Below, one piece after another: positions 7,681 to 17,280 of a DNA stretch of 64,000 bases. A model generated the notes under the pieces. The model saw only the letters and a list, made by a program, of their open reading frames with translations. It was not told where the DNA came from and did not search any database. Within the stretch, counting starts at the first letter, position 1. Each line of letters opens with the position of its first letter. Position numbers and translations under genes: made by a program. Source of the DNA: Cryomorphaceae bacterium (GTDB taxonomy: Bacteria; Bacteroidota; Bacteroidia; Flavobacteriales; Schleiferiaceae); NCBI GenBank assembly GCA_020832345.1, contig JAFIEY010000006.1:29150-93149 (forward strand), given 5' to 3'.

Positions 7681-9354
7681 ATGGAGAATATCGACTGGAT
7701 TGTATTGGGCATAACCCTGGCTTTTATCGTTTTTTACGGCGCCTATCGGAGTTTGCGTGAAAAATCAGCCGAGGGATTCCTCCGAGGAAAAAATCAACAT
7801 TGGTTTACCATGGGGGTTTCTGTTATGGCCACCCAAGCGAGTGCCATTACTTTTCTCAGTGCGCCGGGATTGGGATACGAATCGGGCTTGGGTTTTGTGC
7901 AGTTTTACTTTGGACTGCCCTTGGCCATCGTGGTGGTTTGCGCATTTTTCGTTCCGCTTTATTATAAAATGAATGTATATACCGCATATGAGTTTCTCGA
8001 AAAGCGATTTGATTTGCGCATGCGGTTGTTTACGGCAGCACTTTTTTTAATCCAAAGGGGACTGGCCGCCGGTATCACCATTTTTGCGCCTGCCATTATA
8101 TTGAGTACCATTCTGGGTTGGAATTTGCTTTTCACCAATTTATTGGTCGGAACCCTTGTTATCATTTACACGGTTTCCGGTGGAACAAAAGCTGTTAGCA
8201 TGACCCAAAAGTGGCAGATGGGCGTTATTATGCTGGGATTGGCATTTGCGTTTATCCTTTTGCTGCAAGATATTCGGCCCCATTTGAGTTTTTCCGAAAC
8301 CTTGCATTTTGCTGGTGATTTAGGCAGAATGAAAGCCATGAATTTTGACCTCGATTTCTCCACGCGATACACGGTTTGGAGCGGACTAACCGGAGGATTT
8401 TTTCTGGCACTTTCGTATTTTGGTACCGACCAGAGTCAGGTGCAGCGTTATCTGGGCGGAAAGAGTTTATCGCAAAGTCGGGCAGGACTGCTTTTTAATG
8501 CGGTTCTGAAAATCCCCATGCAGTTTTTTATTCTCTTTATCGGAGTTTTGGTCTTTGTCTTTTTTACCATCGAACGGCCACCTTTGCACTTTAATCAGAC
8601 CGCCGTTAATCTCTTGCCGGAAAATCAAGCCAAAGCGGTAGCAAAATTGGAAGCACAGTTTACGGAGGTACACAATCAAATGCAAATTGCACGTGAATCT
8701 TGGAGAGATGAAAATCTTCGCGATGAACAACGCACAGAAATTAGGAGACTGGTGGAGGTGGAAAAAGGCATGCGGGAGGAGGTTAAAGAAATTATTGCGA
8801 GCAGTCAACAGGTGGAGGCCAAAGACACCAACTACGTGTTTCTTTATTTTGTACTAAAGCACTTGCCCAAAGGCATAGTCGGTCTGATCATCGCCATGAT
8901 ACTCAGTGCGGCCATGAGCAGTACCGCCAGTGAACTCAACGCCCTGACCACCACAACCGTGATGGATTTTTATAAACGACTTGGTGGGAAGGGATTTGAT
9001 AAACTTTCCGTTTCCCGTTTGTTTACATTATTCTGGGGAATTATGGCCATCATTTTTGCCATGTTGGCCAACCTGTTCGACAACCTAATCGAAATGGTCA
9101 ACTTGCTGGGGAGTTTGTTTTACGGAACCATTCTCGGTGTTTTTGTGGTGGCCTTTTTTATAAAAAAGACAAAGGCTAAGGATGTTTTTCCCGCTGCAGT
9201 GGCTTCGCAAATTGTGGTGTTGGGACTTTACGGTATGCAAAAATTACAATGGGTTGATATCGGATATTTATGGTATAATTTAATCGCATGTGTTTTGGTG
9301 GTTTTGATTTCCTCCGGATTATCAACGCAAGAAGTGAAGCGGTATGAGGCTTAG
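7681..9354 (+). CDS. Sodium:solute symporter (SSS family)
   Basis: This 557-residue inner-membrane transporter has about 13-14 hydrophobic segments and the SSS signature region ('GGTKAVSMTQKWQMGVIML' near residues 165-185, 'YFGTDQSQVQRYL' near 245, 'AMILSAAMSSTASELNA' near 405-420). It would import a small solute with Na+. Between two membrane helices, near residues 308-380, is a charged helical insert with many Glu, Arg and Gln residues, seen in some Bacteroidota SSS proteins. The substrate is unknown; being coupled to a PIG-L deacetylase suggests a product of that enzyme (deacetylated sugar or acetate), which is inference. It is probably the last gene of the carotenoid unit. Confidence 0.88.
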   Translation: MENIDWIVLGITLAFIVFYGAYRSLREKSAEGFLRGKNQHWFTMGVSVMATQASAITFLSAPGLGYESGLGFVQFYFGLPLAIVVVCAFFVPLYYKMNVYTAYEFLEKRFDLRMRLFTAALFLIQRGLAAGITIFAPAIILSTILGWNLLFTNLLVGTLVIIYTVSGGTKAVSMTQKWQMGVIMLGLAFAFILLLQDIRPHLSFSETLHFAGDLGRMKAMNFDLDFSTRYTVWSGLTGGFFLALSYFGTDQSQVQRYLGGKSLSQSRAGLLFNAVLKIPMQFFILFIGVLVFVFFTIERPPLHFNQTAVNLLPENQAKAVAKLEAQFTEVHNQMQIARESWRDENLRDEQRTEIRRLVEVEKGMREEVKEIIASSQQVEAKDTNYVFLYFVLKHLPKGIVGLIIAMILSAAMSSTASELNALTTTTVMDFYKRLGGKGFDKLSVSRLFTLFWGIMAIIFAMLANLFDNLIEMVNLLGSLFYGTILGVFVVAFFIKKTKAKDVFPAAVASQIVVLGLYGMQKLQWVDIGYLWYNLIACVLVVLISSGLSTQEVKRYEA

Positions 9355-9397
9355 TTTTTGTGGTGATTTTTTTGGCTTACCACTTAAATTAAACAAA

Positions 9398-10474
9398 ATG
9401 AATCATTGTCTAATAATATCTTCGCTTCTTACATTTCTTTCATGTTCTTTGTTTTCACAAACACCCAAAAACTTTTTAGACAGCATTACATTCTACAATG
9501 AGATCGAAAGCTATCAGGAGGCTTTTTCGGTGGTGGAAAAACATTTAAATAATCCCAGCACGGACACCTCCTTTATTTTTTATTATCAGGCGGGCATTTC
9601 AGCAGATGGAATGCAATCATACGATCAGGCATTGTCTTATTTTCAGCGTGCGGTTGCGATTCAACCAACCAATGATTTGGCTTTAAAAAAACAAGCAATT
9701 GCCACGGTGAAAAACGGCGATATTCCGGAAGCCATTTTGCGATTTGAAGAAATTTTGGAAAACAATCCCCTTGCAGCATCAGAACGACAATGGCTGGCCA
9801 GATTGTTTGCCGAACAAGAGATGTACGACAGTGCATTAGTCGTTTTAAACGCTCGACCTGCCATTCAGGAAAATCACTTTAAAATTTTACATGCAGAAGC
9901 TAGATTGTACAGTAAAATGCGACAGCCATATTTTGCCGTTCCGCGTTATAAAATTTTGTTGGAAAGACGTCCCAAAGACAATGACCTACACCTTGAGTAT
10001 ATCCGAATGTTGTTTAGGGCGCACAATTTAATGGAGATAAAGGAAAATGCCGATGAGATTTTCCGACGTCACCCAACCCATGAAGTCAGCTTTATGATTG
10101 GTACAGCCTATCTGACATACAATAAACCCGAAGCGGCTTTGAAGTGGTTTGTGCAGGCAACGGAATTGAGTTTCCCGGCCAGCCTCGATGATTACTACAG
10201 TTATGCCGCTTTAAGTGCGGAGCGTCTCGATCGCAAAAAGCTGGCGCTTTCTTTTTATCAAAAGGCACGAGAATACAACCCGAATAATGGCTATTACGCC
10301 TATTTTTCCGGGGTGATTTACGATGAACTCGGCGATAGGGATCGTGCCGAAAAGATGTTTGCCGCCTTTTTGGGCAGCGAAGCCGTACACGAAAACCGCG
10401 CTTATGCTGATTTTGCCGAAGAGCGCATCAGGATGTATCGTCAGGTAGATTTTATGAAAGGGCAGAAAAAGTAG
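9398..10474 (+). CDS. Exported TPR-repeat protein
   Basis: The 358-residue protein begins with a signal peptide (ISSLLTFLSCSLFSQ). Start 9398 was chosen because it gives a standard signal sequence; the upstream in-frame ATG at 9344 overlaps the symporter gene. Most of the mature protein is helical TPR repeats: 'DQALSYFQRAVAIQPTND' near residues 70-85, 'PEAILRFEEILENNPLAA' near 103-120, 'KLALSFYQKAREYNPNNG' near 290, and 'DRDRAEKMFAAFLGS' near 325. TPRs bind other proteins; the partner is unknown. It follows the symporter by 43 bases on the same strand and may be part of the same transcript. Confidence 0.78.
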   Translation: MNHCLIISSLLTFLSCSLFSQTPKNFLDSITFYNEIESYQEAFSVVEKHLNNPSTDTSFIFYYQAGISADGMQSYDQALSYFQRAVAIQPTNDLALKKQAIATVKNGDIPEAILRFEEILENNPLAASERQWLARLFAEQEMYDSALVVLNARPAIQENHFKILHAEARLYSKMRQPYFAVPRYKILLERRPKDNDLHLEYIRMLFRAHNLMEIKENADEIFRRHPTHEVSFMIGTAYLTYNKPEAALKWFVQATELSFPASLDDYYSYAALSAERLDRKKLALSFYQKAREYNPNNGYYAYFSGVIYDELGDRDRAEKMFAAFLGSEAVHENRAYADFAEERIRMYRQVDFMKGQKK

Positions 10475-10550
10475 ATCGTTTAAATCAATTTTGAGTGGGC
10501 TCAATTTTTTTTAAAAAAAAGGAGCAGAACCGAAATCCTGCCCCCAAAAT

Positions 10551-11039
10551 CTATCTGACGTACTGGTAATGCCAACTCTTTTTAATTGGCTTTTCCCAGT
10601 TTTCCATTAAATCTTTTTTGTTGCTCACCATGTTGTCAAACACGCGGGTTTTATTGATGCTCAATTCACCTTCCTTTACCAACTTTTTAAATTCGGTAAG
10701 CGTGCAACCTTGTACGAGGTTTCCGTTGCGGAAGGCAACCTGAAATCTGTCGAAAAAGGTAATGCCCAAATCCAGTTCGAGTTGCTGAACAATTTTCGTG
10801 GATTTATCAATACTGCAACCTGTGAGTTTACAATACCGCTCATCTACACCAATAATGAGAAATCGGTCGTGCATGATGGAGAACGATGCCTTTAAGGGTT
10901 GCTCGTGGGCTGACCATTCATCGATGAACCGTAGCAATTTATCACTAATTTGATCCAGTTGCTTCTCAGTCAACTGTTGATTGCTCTGGTATATCCAGAT
11001 GCGGCTTTCGTCAGGTAGTTCGTCAAATGGGATATACAT
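10551..11039 (-). CDS. Conserved Bacteroidota protein of unknown function (often mislabelled ABC transporter ATPase)
   Basis: A 162-residue protein without signal peptide or membrane segment. It resembles a family widespread in Bacteroidota: N-terminus 'YIPFDELPDESRIWIYQSNQ', then 'FIDEWSAHEQPLKASFSIMHDRFLIIGVDE' split by short turns, 'GCSIDKS' near residue 96 and 'FDRFQVAF' near 120. Databases often call members ABC transporter ATPase, but there is no Walker A or signature motif, so that label is unsupported. The gene ends 76 bases from the convergent TPR gene. Its role is unknown. Confidence 0.72.
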   Translation of the reverse strand: MYIPFDELPDESRIWIYQSNQQLTEKQLDQISDKLLRFIDEWSAHEQPLKASFSIMHDRFLIIGVDERYCKLTGCSIDKSTKIVQQLELDLGITFFDRFQVAFRNGNLVQGCTLTEFKKLVKEGELSINKTRVFDNMVSNKKDLMENWEKPIKKSWHYQYVR

Positions 11040-11223
11040 ATTGTATTTTATTTATCGATTGGTTGTTCAAACGTACAAAGAACTTTTGAATAGTCGTTGC
11101 CAAATCGGAAAAAATTTCTCAACAAGGAAAAATTTGCGGTTTTCAAATTGTGATTTTTTCGTCACCAATATTCTTTGCCAACTGAAAAAAAGCGGGTTTA
11201 AAAAGTGAATTGGTAACGATAGC

Positions 11224-13671
11224 TTACCACGGATCTACATCAAAATAATGTCGAACTTGAGGGTTTTGGCGAAAAAAATTGCTTGTTAGGATGCGTAATC
11301 GCTCTTTTAAAACGCCATAATTTTTGTCTTTTCGGTATTTTATGAGAAAATCTAATCGAAATTGATTCTTTGCACGAGTGATGAGCGGCGGCTCCGGCCC
11401 CAGCATTTTTAGATGGGGTTCGTTTTGTATGACTTCTTTGAGTGCGTAACCCGTAGCGTAAAGTTTTTTTACATCGGCGTGGCGCAGACACAATCGAACC
11501 AGTTTGGTATATGGAGGATAGGCAAAATCCTTTCTGTCCTGCATTTCATCGGTATAAAACCTTTCCTGAATGTCCGCAGCGACACATTGCATCACTGGAT
11601 CTTCGGGTTTGTAGGTTTGAATAATGACTTTACCCCGTTCGCCAAATCGCCCGGCCCGCCCCGCCACTTGCATGACCAGCTGGTATGCGCGTTCCCGGGC
11701 GCGAATTTCCGGCATGTTCATCATGATGTCGGCGTTTATAATGCCCACCAGTTCCACATTTTTAAAATCCAATCCCTTGGTGATCATTTGTGTGCCCACC
11801 AAGATTTTGGTTTCCCCCCGACTAAATCGATCTATGACCGCGGCAAAGGCATTTTTCTTTCGGGTATTGTCCCAGTCCAATCGGTCGATGATGACATCGG
11901 GGAAAATATCGTTCAGTTGATCCACAATTTTTTCTGTTCCCGCACCTGACATTCGCAAATCAGTTGACCCGCAGGATTTACAACCACCCACAACTTCTTC
12001 TTTATACCCGCAAATATGACAGCGCATTTTGTGACTGTGCTTGTGGTAGGTGAGGGTCACATCACAATTGATGCACATGGGACTCTCCCCGCAATCTCTA
12101 CATTGGGTAAACGGTGTGTATCCCCTTCGGTTGTGAAATATTATCACCTGTTTTTGATTGTTCAATGCAGACTTGATGGCGTCAATCAAATAAAGGGTAA
12201 AATCTTCGCGTACATTTTTTTTCTTTTTCTCCCAGCCGATGTCCACCAATTCTACGGCTGGCATTTGCACTTTCGAATAACGCTCTTCCAGCGGAACCCG
12301 GTCGAATCGTCCTTCTAGGCAATTTTGCCAAGTTTCCAAGGCCGGGGTTGCGGAACCCAACAGCACCTTTGCCCCCATGATTTTCCCCAATACAATGGCG
12401 CTGTCCCTTCCGTTGTATCTCGGTGCCGGGTCGGTTTGTTTGTAACTGGAATCGTGTTCTTCATCAACCACAATTAACCCCAGTCGGGAAAAGGGTAAGA
12501 ATATGGCTGAGCGAGCACCGATGACGATGTCGGCGCCCGGCAAACCTTTGCGCACGGATTCCCAAACATCCGAGCGCTCCTTTTCACTCATTCGCGAGTG
12601 ATATACGGAAACGCGGTCGCCAAAAAACCTTTGAATACGAAAAATCAATTGTGTGGTGAGGGCAATTTCTGGCAGGAGATACAAACATTGTTTACCTTCG
12701 TTTAATGCCTCTGCAATGAGGTGGGCGTAAATTTCCGTTTTTCCCGATGCGGTAACGCCGTGTAAAAATTGCACCCGATCTTGAAAAAACCCCGACTTTA
12801 TGGTTCGATACGCTTTGGATTGTGCAGGGGAGAGGGGATACAATGGTTCAACGGCTTCACTTTTCACAATGCTGGCGCGTTCTACTTCGCGCAAGGTGAT
12901 GATGCCTTTTTCCTCCAGTGCTTTTATAGTATTTCTTTTGACACCTGTGTTTTTTAAAAAGTCTTTTAGAATCAATGGTGGGGCGGATGGCTGAAGGTAA
13001 TCGTGAAGTTCGATAGCCGCGGTTTTTTGTGCCGGTGCTTTTTTTCCTTCAAGTAATTCCTCTAACAAACTTTGATGCCCCGGTGCCCACTCGATGATTT
13101 GGTAAAAGAACTGGGGATCGGGTTCGTGGATGGATTCTTTGAGGGTCACAAAATCTCGTTGGACCAGATCTTTTAATGTGCGGGTAAAATTTCGCGGCAC
13201 CGATTTAGACAGTTCACTAATTTTAAGTTGCTTGTTTTCGCGAAGCACCGCCATGATGGTTTGTTCCATTTCGTCTTCCAAAACCGCGTATTCGCGTTCG
13301 GCTTTTTCAGAAAAAACGGCGATACTCTCACTGCTTAGTTTTAAACGTGTCGGTAGTGCAGCACTCATAACTTCACCGGGTAAACACATATAATACTTGC
13401 TCATCCAGCGCCAAAAGGATATTTGGTTTTCTCCCGAAAGTGCCATACCCAAATAGCTTTCCAGCGGTTTTACGTTTTGAACTATTGGCGGATTTTGGTG
13501 AATGCGAAAAATAATCCCCGATAATTGCTTGCGTTTGCCCAGTGAAACGACTACATGGCTTCCCGACTGAAGGTGATCTTCAGGCCAGTCTTCCGGTACT
13601 AAATAGGTGAGCAAACCCTCTAGTGCCAGGGGCAAAATAACATCAGCATATCGGGGGGTGGAATTTGACAT
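11224..13671 (-). CDS. priA: Primosomal protein N', replication restart helicase PriA
   Basis: This 815-residue protein has the full PriA layout: an N-terminal DNA-binding domain, a winged-helix part, a superfamily 2 helicase core with Walker A GVTASGKT (305-312) and the DEEH box ('LIVVDEEHDSSYKQ'), and an eight-cysteine zinc region ('CRDCGESPMCINC' followed by CHIC and CKSC pairs) in the second helicase lobe. It reloads the replicative helicase at stalled forks. It is somewhat longer than E. coli PriA (732). The start codon overlaps the recR stop by one base (TAATG), so the two repair genes are coupled. It is the last gene of a minus-strand operon. Confidence 0.96.
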   Translation of the reverse strand: MSNSTPRYADVILPLALEGLLTYLVPEDWPEDHLQSGSHVVVSLGKRKQLSGIIFRIHQNPPIVQNVKPLESYLGMALSGENQISFWRWMSKYYMCLPGEVMSAALPTRLKLSSESIAVFSEKAEREYAVLEDEMEQTIMAVLRENKQLKISELSKSVPRNFTRTLKDLVQRDFVTLKESIHEPDPQFFYQIIEWAPGHQSLLEELLEGKKAPAQKTAAIELHDYLQPSAPPLILKDFLKNTGVKRNTIKALEEKGIITLREVERASIVKSEAVEPLYPLSPAQSKAYRTIKSGFFQDRVQFLHGVTASGKTEIYAHLIAEALNEGKQCLYLLPEIALTTQLIFRIQRFFGDRVSVYHSRMSEKERSDVWESVRKGLPGADIVIGARSAIFLPFSRLGLIVVDEEHDSSYKQTDPAPRYNGRDSAIVLGKIMGAKVLLGSATPALETWQNCLEGRFDRVPLEERYSKVQMPAVELVDIGWEKKKKNVREDFTLYLIDAIKSALNNQKQVIIFHNRRGYTPFTQCRDCGESPMCINCDVTLTYHKHSHKMRCHICGYKEEVVGGCKSCGSTDLRMSGAGTEKIVDQLNDIFPDVIIDRLDWDNTRKKNAFAAVIDRFSRGETKILVGTQMITKGLDFKNVELVGIINADIMMNMPEIRARERAYQLVMQVAGRAGRFGERGKVIIQTYKPEDPVMQCVAADIQERFYTDEMQDRKDFAYPPYTKLVRLCLRHADVKKLYATGYALKEVIQNEPHLKMLGPEPPLITRAKNQFRLDFLIKYRKDKNYGVLKERLRILTSNFFRQNPQVRHYFDVDPW

Positions 13672-14279
13672 TAACTTCCTTTATAAGCAACTCGATGCAA
13701 AATACTGCGTGCAAGCGTTATTTCATCTGCATATTCCAAATCATCGCCTACAGAAATCCCGCGGGCAATGGTGGTAACTTCAATTGGTAAATTTTGCAGT
13801 TTTCGGTAAATGTAAAAGTTGGTGGTGTCACCCTCGGCGGTGGCGGCCAATGCCAATAACACCTCCTTAACGGTTTCAGGGTTTATTCGCGATTCGAGAG
13901 AGGCAAGGGTGAGTTGTCCCGGGCCAATGCCCTCCATAGGGGAAATCAATCCGCCTAAAATATGATATACACCTTTAAATTGTCCGGTGTTTTCTATCGC
14001 CAAAACATCGCGAATGTCTTCTACCACACATATTATACTGTGATCTCTTTTGGGGTCGCGGCAAATTTCACACGCTTCCTCTTCGGTAAAAACATGACAA
14101 GTTTTGCAACGTTGAATGTTTTCCACCAAATCCTTTAGCGCTTCGGTAAGTGCCAAGGTATGATCTGGTTCCTGGCGCAATAGGTGAAGAATATTCCGCA
14201 GTGCTGATTTTCTGCCAAGTCCGGGAAGTTTAGACAATTCGCGTACTGCCCGGTCTATGAGTTTGGATTGGATTTCCAT
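13671..14279 (-). CDS. recR: Recombination mediator RecR
   Basis: A 202-residue protein of normal RecR length (E. coli 201). It shows the N-terminal helix-hairpin-helix 'LSKLPGLGRKSALR', the four-cysteine zinc finger (CKTCHVFTEEEACEIC, about residues 57-72) and the Toprim domain beginning 'IICVVEDIRDVLAIE', with 'GGLISPMEGIGP' after it. RecR works with RecO (and RecF) to load RecA on gapped DNA. The ATG at 14279 is chosen because it starts the family's conserved N-terminus; a longer in-frame extension runs into pepE. It lies five bases after pepE and overlaps priA by one base. Confidence 0.96.
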   Translation of the reverse strand: MEIQSKLIDRAVRELSKLPGLGRKSALRNILHLLRQEPDHTLALTEALKDLVENIQRCKTCHVFTEEEACEICRDPKRDHSIICVVEDIRDVLAIENTGQFKGVYHILGGLISPMEGIGPGQLTLASLESRINPETVKEVLLALAATAEGDTTNFYIYRKLQNLPIEVTTIARGISVGDDLEYADEITLARSILHRVAYKGS

Positions 14280-14284
14280 CAGAT

Positions 14285-14986
14285 TTACCAAATAAGCTTT
14301 CCGGGTGGCACTTCTACGGGTTTTTGTCCCTGGCGGAAACATCGCGCATGGTGCTCCCCTTTGAGAAAAATATCCTCCCCTTCTATGCGCAACCAACTAC
14401 CTTCCCGCAGGCCTACCACATCTTGCGTATTGAATTTATGAAACTCCCTGATTCGCGTTTCACGGGTTTCGCCCATGTGTTTGCTATTGGGGTCGGGATC
14501 CAAATAGTGTGGGTTGATATTGAAATCAATGACCTCAAGCGCCTTTAAAGAAGGTGGCCAAACGATGGGCATATCGTTGGTGGTGCCTACGCTGATTCCG
14601 GCTAAATTGGTTCCGGCACTGGAGCCCATATAGGGCATTCCATTGAGAATTCGTTGTCTGAGCGGTTGCATTAATCCGCTTTCGTGCAGGGTTTTCACCA
14701 ATAAAAAGGTGTTACCCCCTCCGGTAAATACGGCTTCGGCATTTTCAATGTTTTCCGCAATATCTCCTTCGTGAATGCCCATCACTTTTATCCCTGTTCC
14801 CGCAAAACCCGCTTTGGCCACTGTTGTGTACTCGTCGAAGGTGATGCCGCCCGGTCGCGCAAATGGAATAAAGGTTATGGTTTTTATCCCCTGGAAAAAA
14901 TCGGGCAGCTCCGTTTGGAGATACGCCATATAATCTTGCCCGTGGATTTTAGATGTACTGGCCAGTAAAAGTCTTCTTTTCTGCAT
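14285..14986 (-). CDS. pepE: Dipeptidase E (aspartyl dipeptidase, S51 family)
   Basis: The 233-residue protein matches PepE: no signal peptide, N-terminal 'RLLLASTSKI', the Asp/glycine stretch 'AEAVFTGGGNTFLLVKTL' near 90-106, and the serine nucleophile motif 'MGSSAGTNLAG' near 120-130. The family hydrolyses dipeptides with an N-terminal aspartate in the cytoplasm and is related to class I glutamine-amidotransferase folds. Its length is normal. It starts one base after the upstream sialidase-like gene ends and stops five bases before recR, so it shares their transcript, an arrangement with no clear functional logic. Confidence 0.9.
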   Translation of the reverse strand: MQKRRLLLASTSKIHGQDYMAYLQTELPDFFQGIKTITFIPFARPGGITFDEYTTVAKAGFAGTGIKVMGIHEGDIAENIENAEAVFTGGGNTFLLVKTLHESGLMQPLRQRILNGMPYMGSSAGTNLAGISVGTTNDMPIVWPPSLKALEVIDFNINPHYLDPDPNSKHMGETRETRIREFHKFNTQDVVGLREGSWLRIEGEDIFLKGEHHARCFRQGQKPVEVPPGKLIW

Positions 14987-14987
14987 G

Positions 14988-16322
14988 TTACTTTAGTTGT
15001 TTGTCGTCAATTAATGCGATGTATATTTTCAACCTTCCATCTTCCATGGCCGTCCAAACGGGATATATTTTACCTTCAAATACATCGATGTGGTTGTAGT
15101 CGCCAAAGAAAAAACTGGTGGAAGGAGAAAAGGATTTTTGACTGATGCGAACTTCTTTCCAGCTTTCGCCTGCATCTTTAGAATACGATAGATAAACATC
15201 TGTTTGTGAATCGCTGTGGTTTCGACGATCGTAATACACCGCATATAGATTGCCATTGTTTTGATCGATATTCATCCAGGTAAAAAAGCGATCACCTTTT
15301 ACATCACCGGAAATGGTTTTGGGATCAGACCAGGTTTTTCCGCCATCCGAAGAGGATGCATAAAAAACCTCTGTATATCCAAATCGTTGGTCTGCCCAGT
15401 TGAGATGCAATTTTCCTCGGCTGGGTCCGTTGCTGCGATCCACCACCAGAACGGGAAATCCGTTGCATCGCCGAATGCCCTCTACAGCAAATGACCAGCC
15501 TCCCGGTTGTGTGGTGACAAAGGTTTCAGGGGCAAAGCTATTTCCTCCATCCAGACTGGTGGAGAGCCATAGACTGTCGTTTCTGGACCAAACCACAAAT
15601 ATTTCGCCATTAATTCCGACAGCAGGTACTGCGCCTTCTGCGGTTTTGCTATCGTCGAGGCAGTTGCCACCATGCTGACTGATTTGTAAAGCCGATTCCC
15701 AGGTTATACCACCATCCAGCGATTGGCTAAACATGATATGGCTTTTGTCATCGGGGTGTTCACTTTTGTATTTGTCAAATTGCGTCCAACTTACGTATAG
15801 CGCATTGGTTTCGGGATTGAGGCATGCCCATTCTTTGTCCTGTTGTTTGGGGTAATTTAATCCCATGTATGTGCCCTCTGTCCAGGAATTTCCTCCGTCA
15901 TAGGAGGTTTGACAAACTATCCGATCGAGAATACTGTCACTTTTCCAATTTTTTCCCGTGGGGTCCGAGAGGTGAAAATAATGAATGTGTCCGTTGGTAT
16001 CCGATAGGAGAACGGGGTCGCCCCAAACGCCATAGGGGGAAATCAGGGTGCCGTTTGTCCACGTTTTTCCTCCGTCGTTGGAATAATTTACGCCATTCAG
16101 CACATTACCGACCACGAGGTTTTTTGGTTTCTTTCTATTGATGGCGATGGAGGGTTCACAGGGTCCAATTTTATTGGGAGATACTTCAGCACTGGCAATT
16201 TCTACCACCTCAAATTTGGACGGGCCACAGGCTGATACCTGACCAATGAGTAGCGCTGCCACGGTAATTTTCAAGCAAAAGAGCAGGTTTGAAAAAGGTT
16301 TAGATCGCTGACAGTTAGACAT
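14988..16322 (-). CDS. Sialidase-like BNR/Asp-box lipoprotein
   Basis: The 444-residue protein has a lipoprotein signal with lipobox VSAC (Cys32) after a basic N-terminus. The mature part is a beta-propeller with at least five Asp-box motifs of the form S.DGG.TW: 'SNDGGKTW', 'SYDGGNSW', 'SLDGGITW', 'SLDGGNSF', 'SSDGGKTW', and a variant 'SKDAGESW'. This is the exo-alpha-sialidase/BNR superfamily. The arginine triad of true sialidases is not convincingly visible, so glycan binding or another hydrolase activity is as likely. It is probably anchored in the outer membrane. It heads the operon with pepE, recR and priA and is divergent from the barrel protein gene at 16524. Confidence 0.8.
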   Translation of the reverse strand: MSNCQRSKPFSNLLFCLKITVAALLIGQVSACGPSKFEVVEIASAEVSPNKIGPCEPSIAINRKKPKNLVVGNVLNGVNYSNDGGKTWTNGTLISPYGVWGDPVLLSDTNGHIHYFHLSDPTGKNWKSDSILDRIVCQTSYDGGNSWTEGTYMGLNYPKQQDKEWACLNPETNALYVSWTQFDKYKSEHPDDKSHIMFSQSLDGGITWESALQISQHGGNCLDDSKTAEGAVPAVGINGEIFVVWSRNDSLWLSTSLDGGNSFAPETFVTTQPGGWSFAVEGIRRCNGFPVLVVDRSNGPSRGKLHLNWADQRFGYTEVFYASSSDGGKTWSDPKTISGDVKGDRFFTWMNIDQNNGNLYAVYYDRRNHSDSQTDVYLSYSKDAGESWKEVRISQKSFSPSTSFFFGDYNHIDVFEGKIYPVWTAMEDGRLKIYIALIDDKQLK

Positions 16323-16523
16323 ATATTCCTTAGTTCTGTTGAATTGGATAAAAAGCGAAGATAAGGAATGTAATGGGTTTTTTAATCGGATTTGATGTAT
16401 CTAAATTTCAATAATAATGGATTGTAAAAAAGTACCGAATTTTCCTGTTGTCCGTAAGGCAATTGTTTTCGTATTTTAGCCGGACGGTATCGATATTCAT
16501 CTCATCATATTAACCCTACACCA

Positions 16524-17264
16524 ATGAGAATATTACTCATCGCTTTGTTTGTATTTCCGCTTTGTCTGGTTGCACAACGCAAGGATAAAGAGGAAAAAAT
16601 TGTTTATTTTACCGACGCAAACGTCAAGCGCTCCTCTATTTCTGTGGCCGCTGATGGATCGGGGTTTTATAGTAATCGCAGCCGGATAGGCGGAGGTTTT
16701 ACCCCCGGCCAAGGTTCTTTAAACGACGATTTGCCAAAATCTAATGGCGTGTTTGGTTGGAATTCAGGATTCCACATTGTTTGGCGTGTGGCTTCAAGTT
16801 TGGAAATATGGAGCGGTGTTTCTTACGCTTCTGGCGGTTGGATTGACAAGCACACCTATTTGACCATGGAAAATGAAATTCCTACCCAAACCAATGTCTA
16901 TCTTGATTTTATCAATATTCCCATTCAATTTAGCTTTCGCTCAGAAATGAATGAACTATGGGATTTGGAGGTGCTGCCCATGTTTGAGTTTAATTTACTC
17001 AACAGGTACTCCGAAGATATTTATCACCGAAATAATACAGATGTTAGAATCGAAAGTAGGGACATGGCAAGTGAGGCACGTCGTGTGAATTACACCATAG
17101 GCCTTTCACTTAGCGGTAGATATAAATTCGATGAACACTGGTCTTTGTTCATTCGTCCGTTTTTCCATTATATGTTCAATTCACTAATCGACGATCCGGA
17201 ACGCCCCCGCGAAGTGTTATACGGTGTGGGTTTATCCACAGGAGTCCGCTTTCAATTTAATTAA
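16524..17264 (+). CDS. Outer-membrane beta-barrel protein
   Basis: A 246-residue protein with a signal peptide ([18 protein letters not shown]; cleavage near residue 18). The mature part has alternating hydrophobic/polar strands with glycine and aromatic girdles ('[20 protein letters not shown]', '[17 protein letters not shown]', and a final strand '[13 protein letters not shown]' ending in an aromatic-rich tail), as in small outer-membrane barrels of the PorT/OmpW-like kind. No specific function can be assigned. It ends 16 bases before fbp. Confidence 0.72.
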   Translation: MRILLIALFVFPLCLVAQRKDKEEKIVYFTDANVKRSSISVAADGSGFYSNRSRIGGGFTPGQGSLNDDLPKSNGVFGWNSGFHIVWRVASSLEIWSGVSYASGGWIDKHTYLTMENEIPTQTNVYLDFINIPIQFSFRSEMNELWDLEVLPMFEFNLLNRYSEDIYHRNNTDVRIESRDMASEARRVNYTIGLSLSGRYKFDEHWSLFIRPFFHYMFNSLIDDPERPREVLYGVGLSTGVRFQFN

Positions 17265-17280
17265 TCAAACCCCTTTTCTC

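Noticed and set aside
10487..10508. Possible extreme MITE remnant: AATTTT, GAGTGGGCTC, AATTTT
   Set aside because: The hexamers match and the centre has GAG/CTC ends, but ten bases are too few to assign to the family; it may be chance or a weak terminator (TTGAG/CTCAA followed by T residues) of the TPR gene.
10551..11039. ABC transporter ATPase
   Set aside because: The label is common for this family in databases, but no Walker A, Walker B or signature motif is present.
11413..11949. Plus-strand frame of 178 codons
   Set aside because: It lies inside priA on the opposite strand and shows no domain; it is a shadow of the helicase gene.
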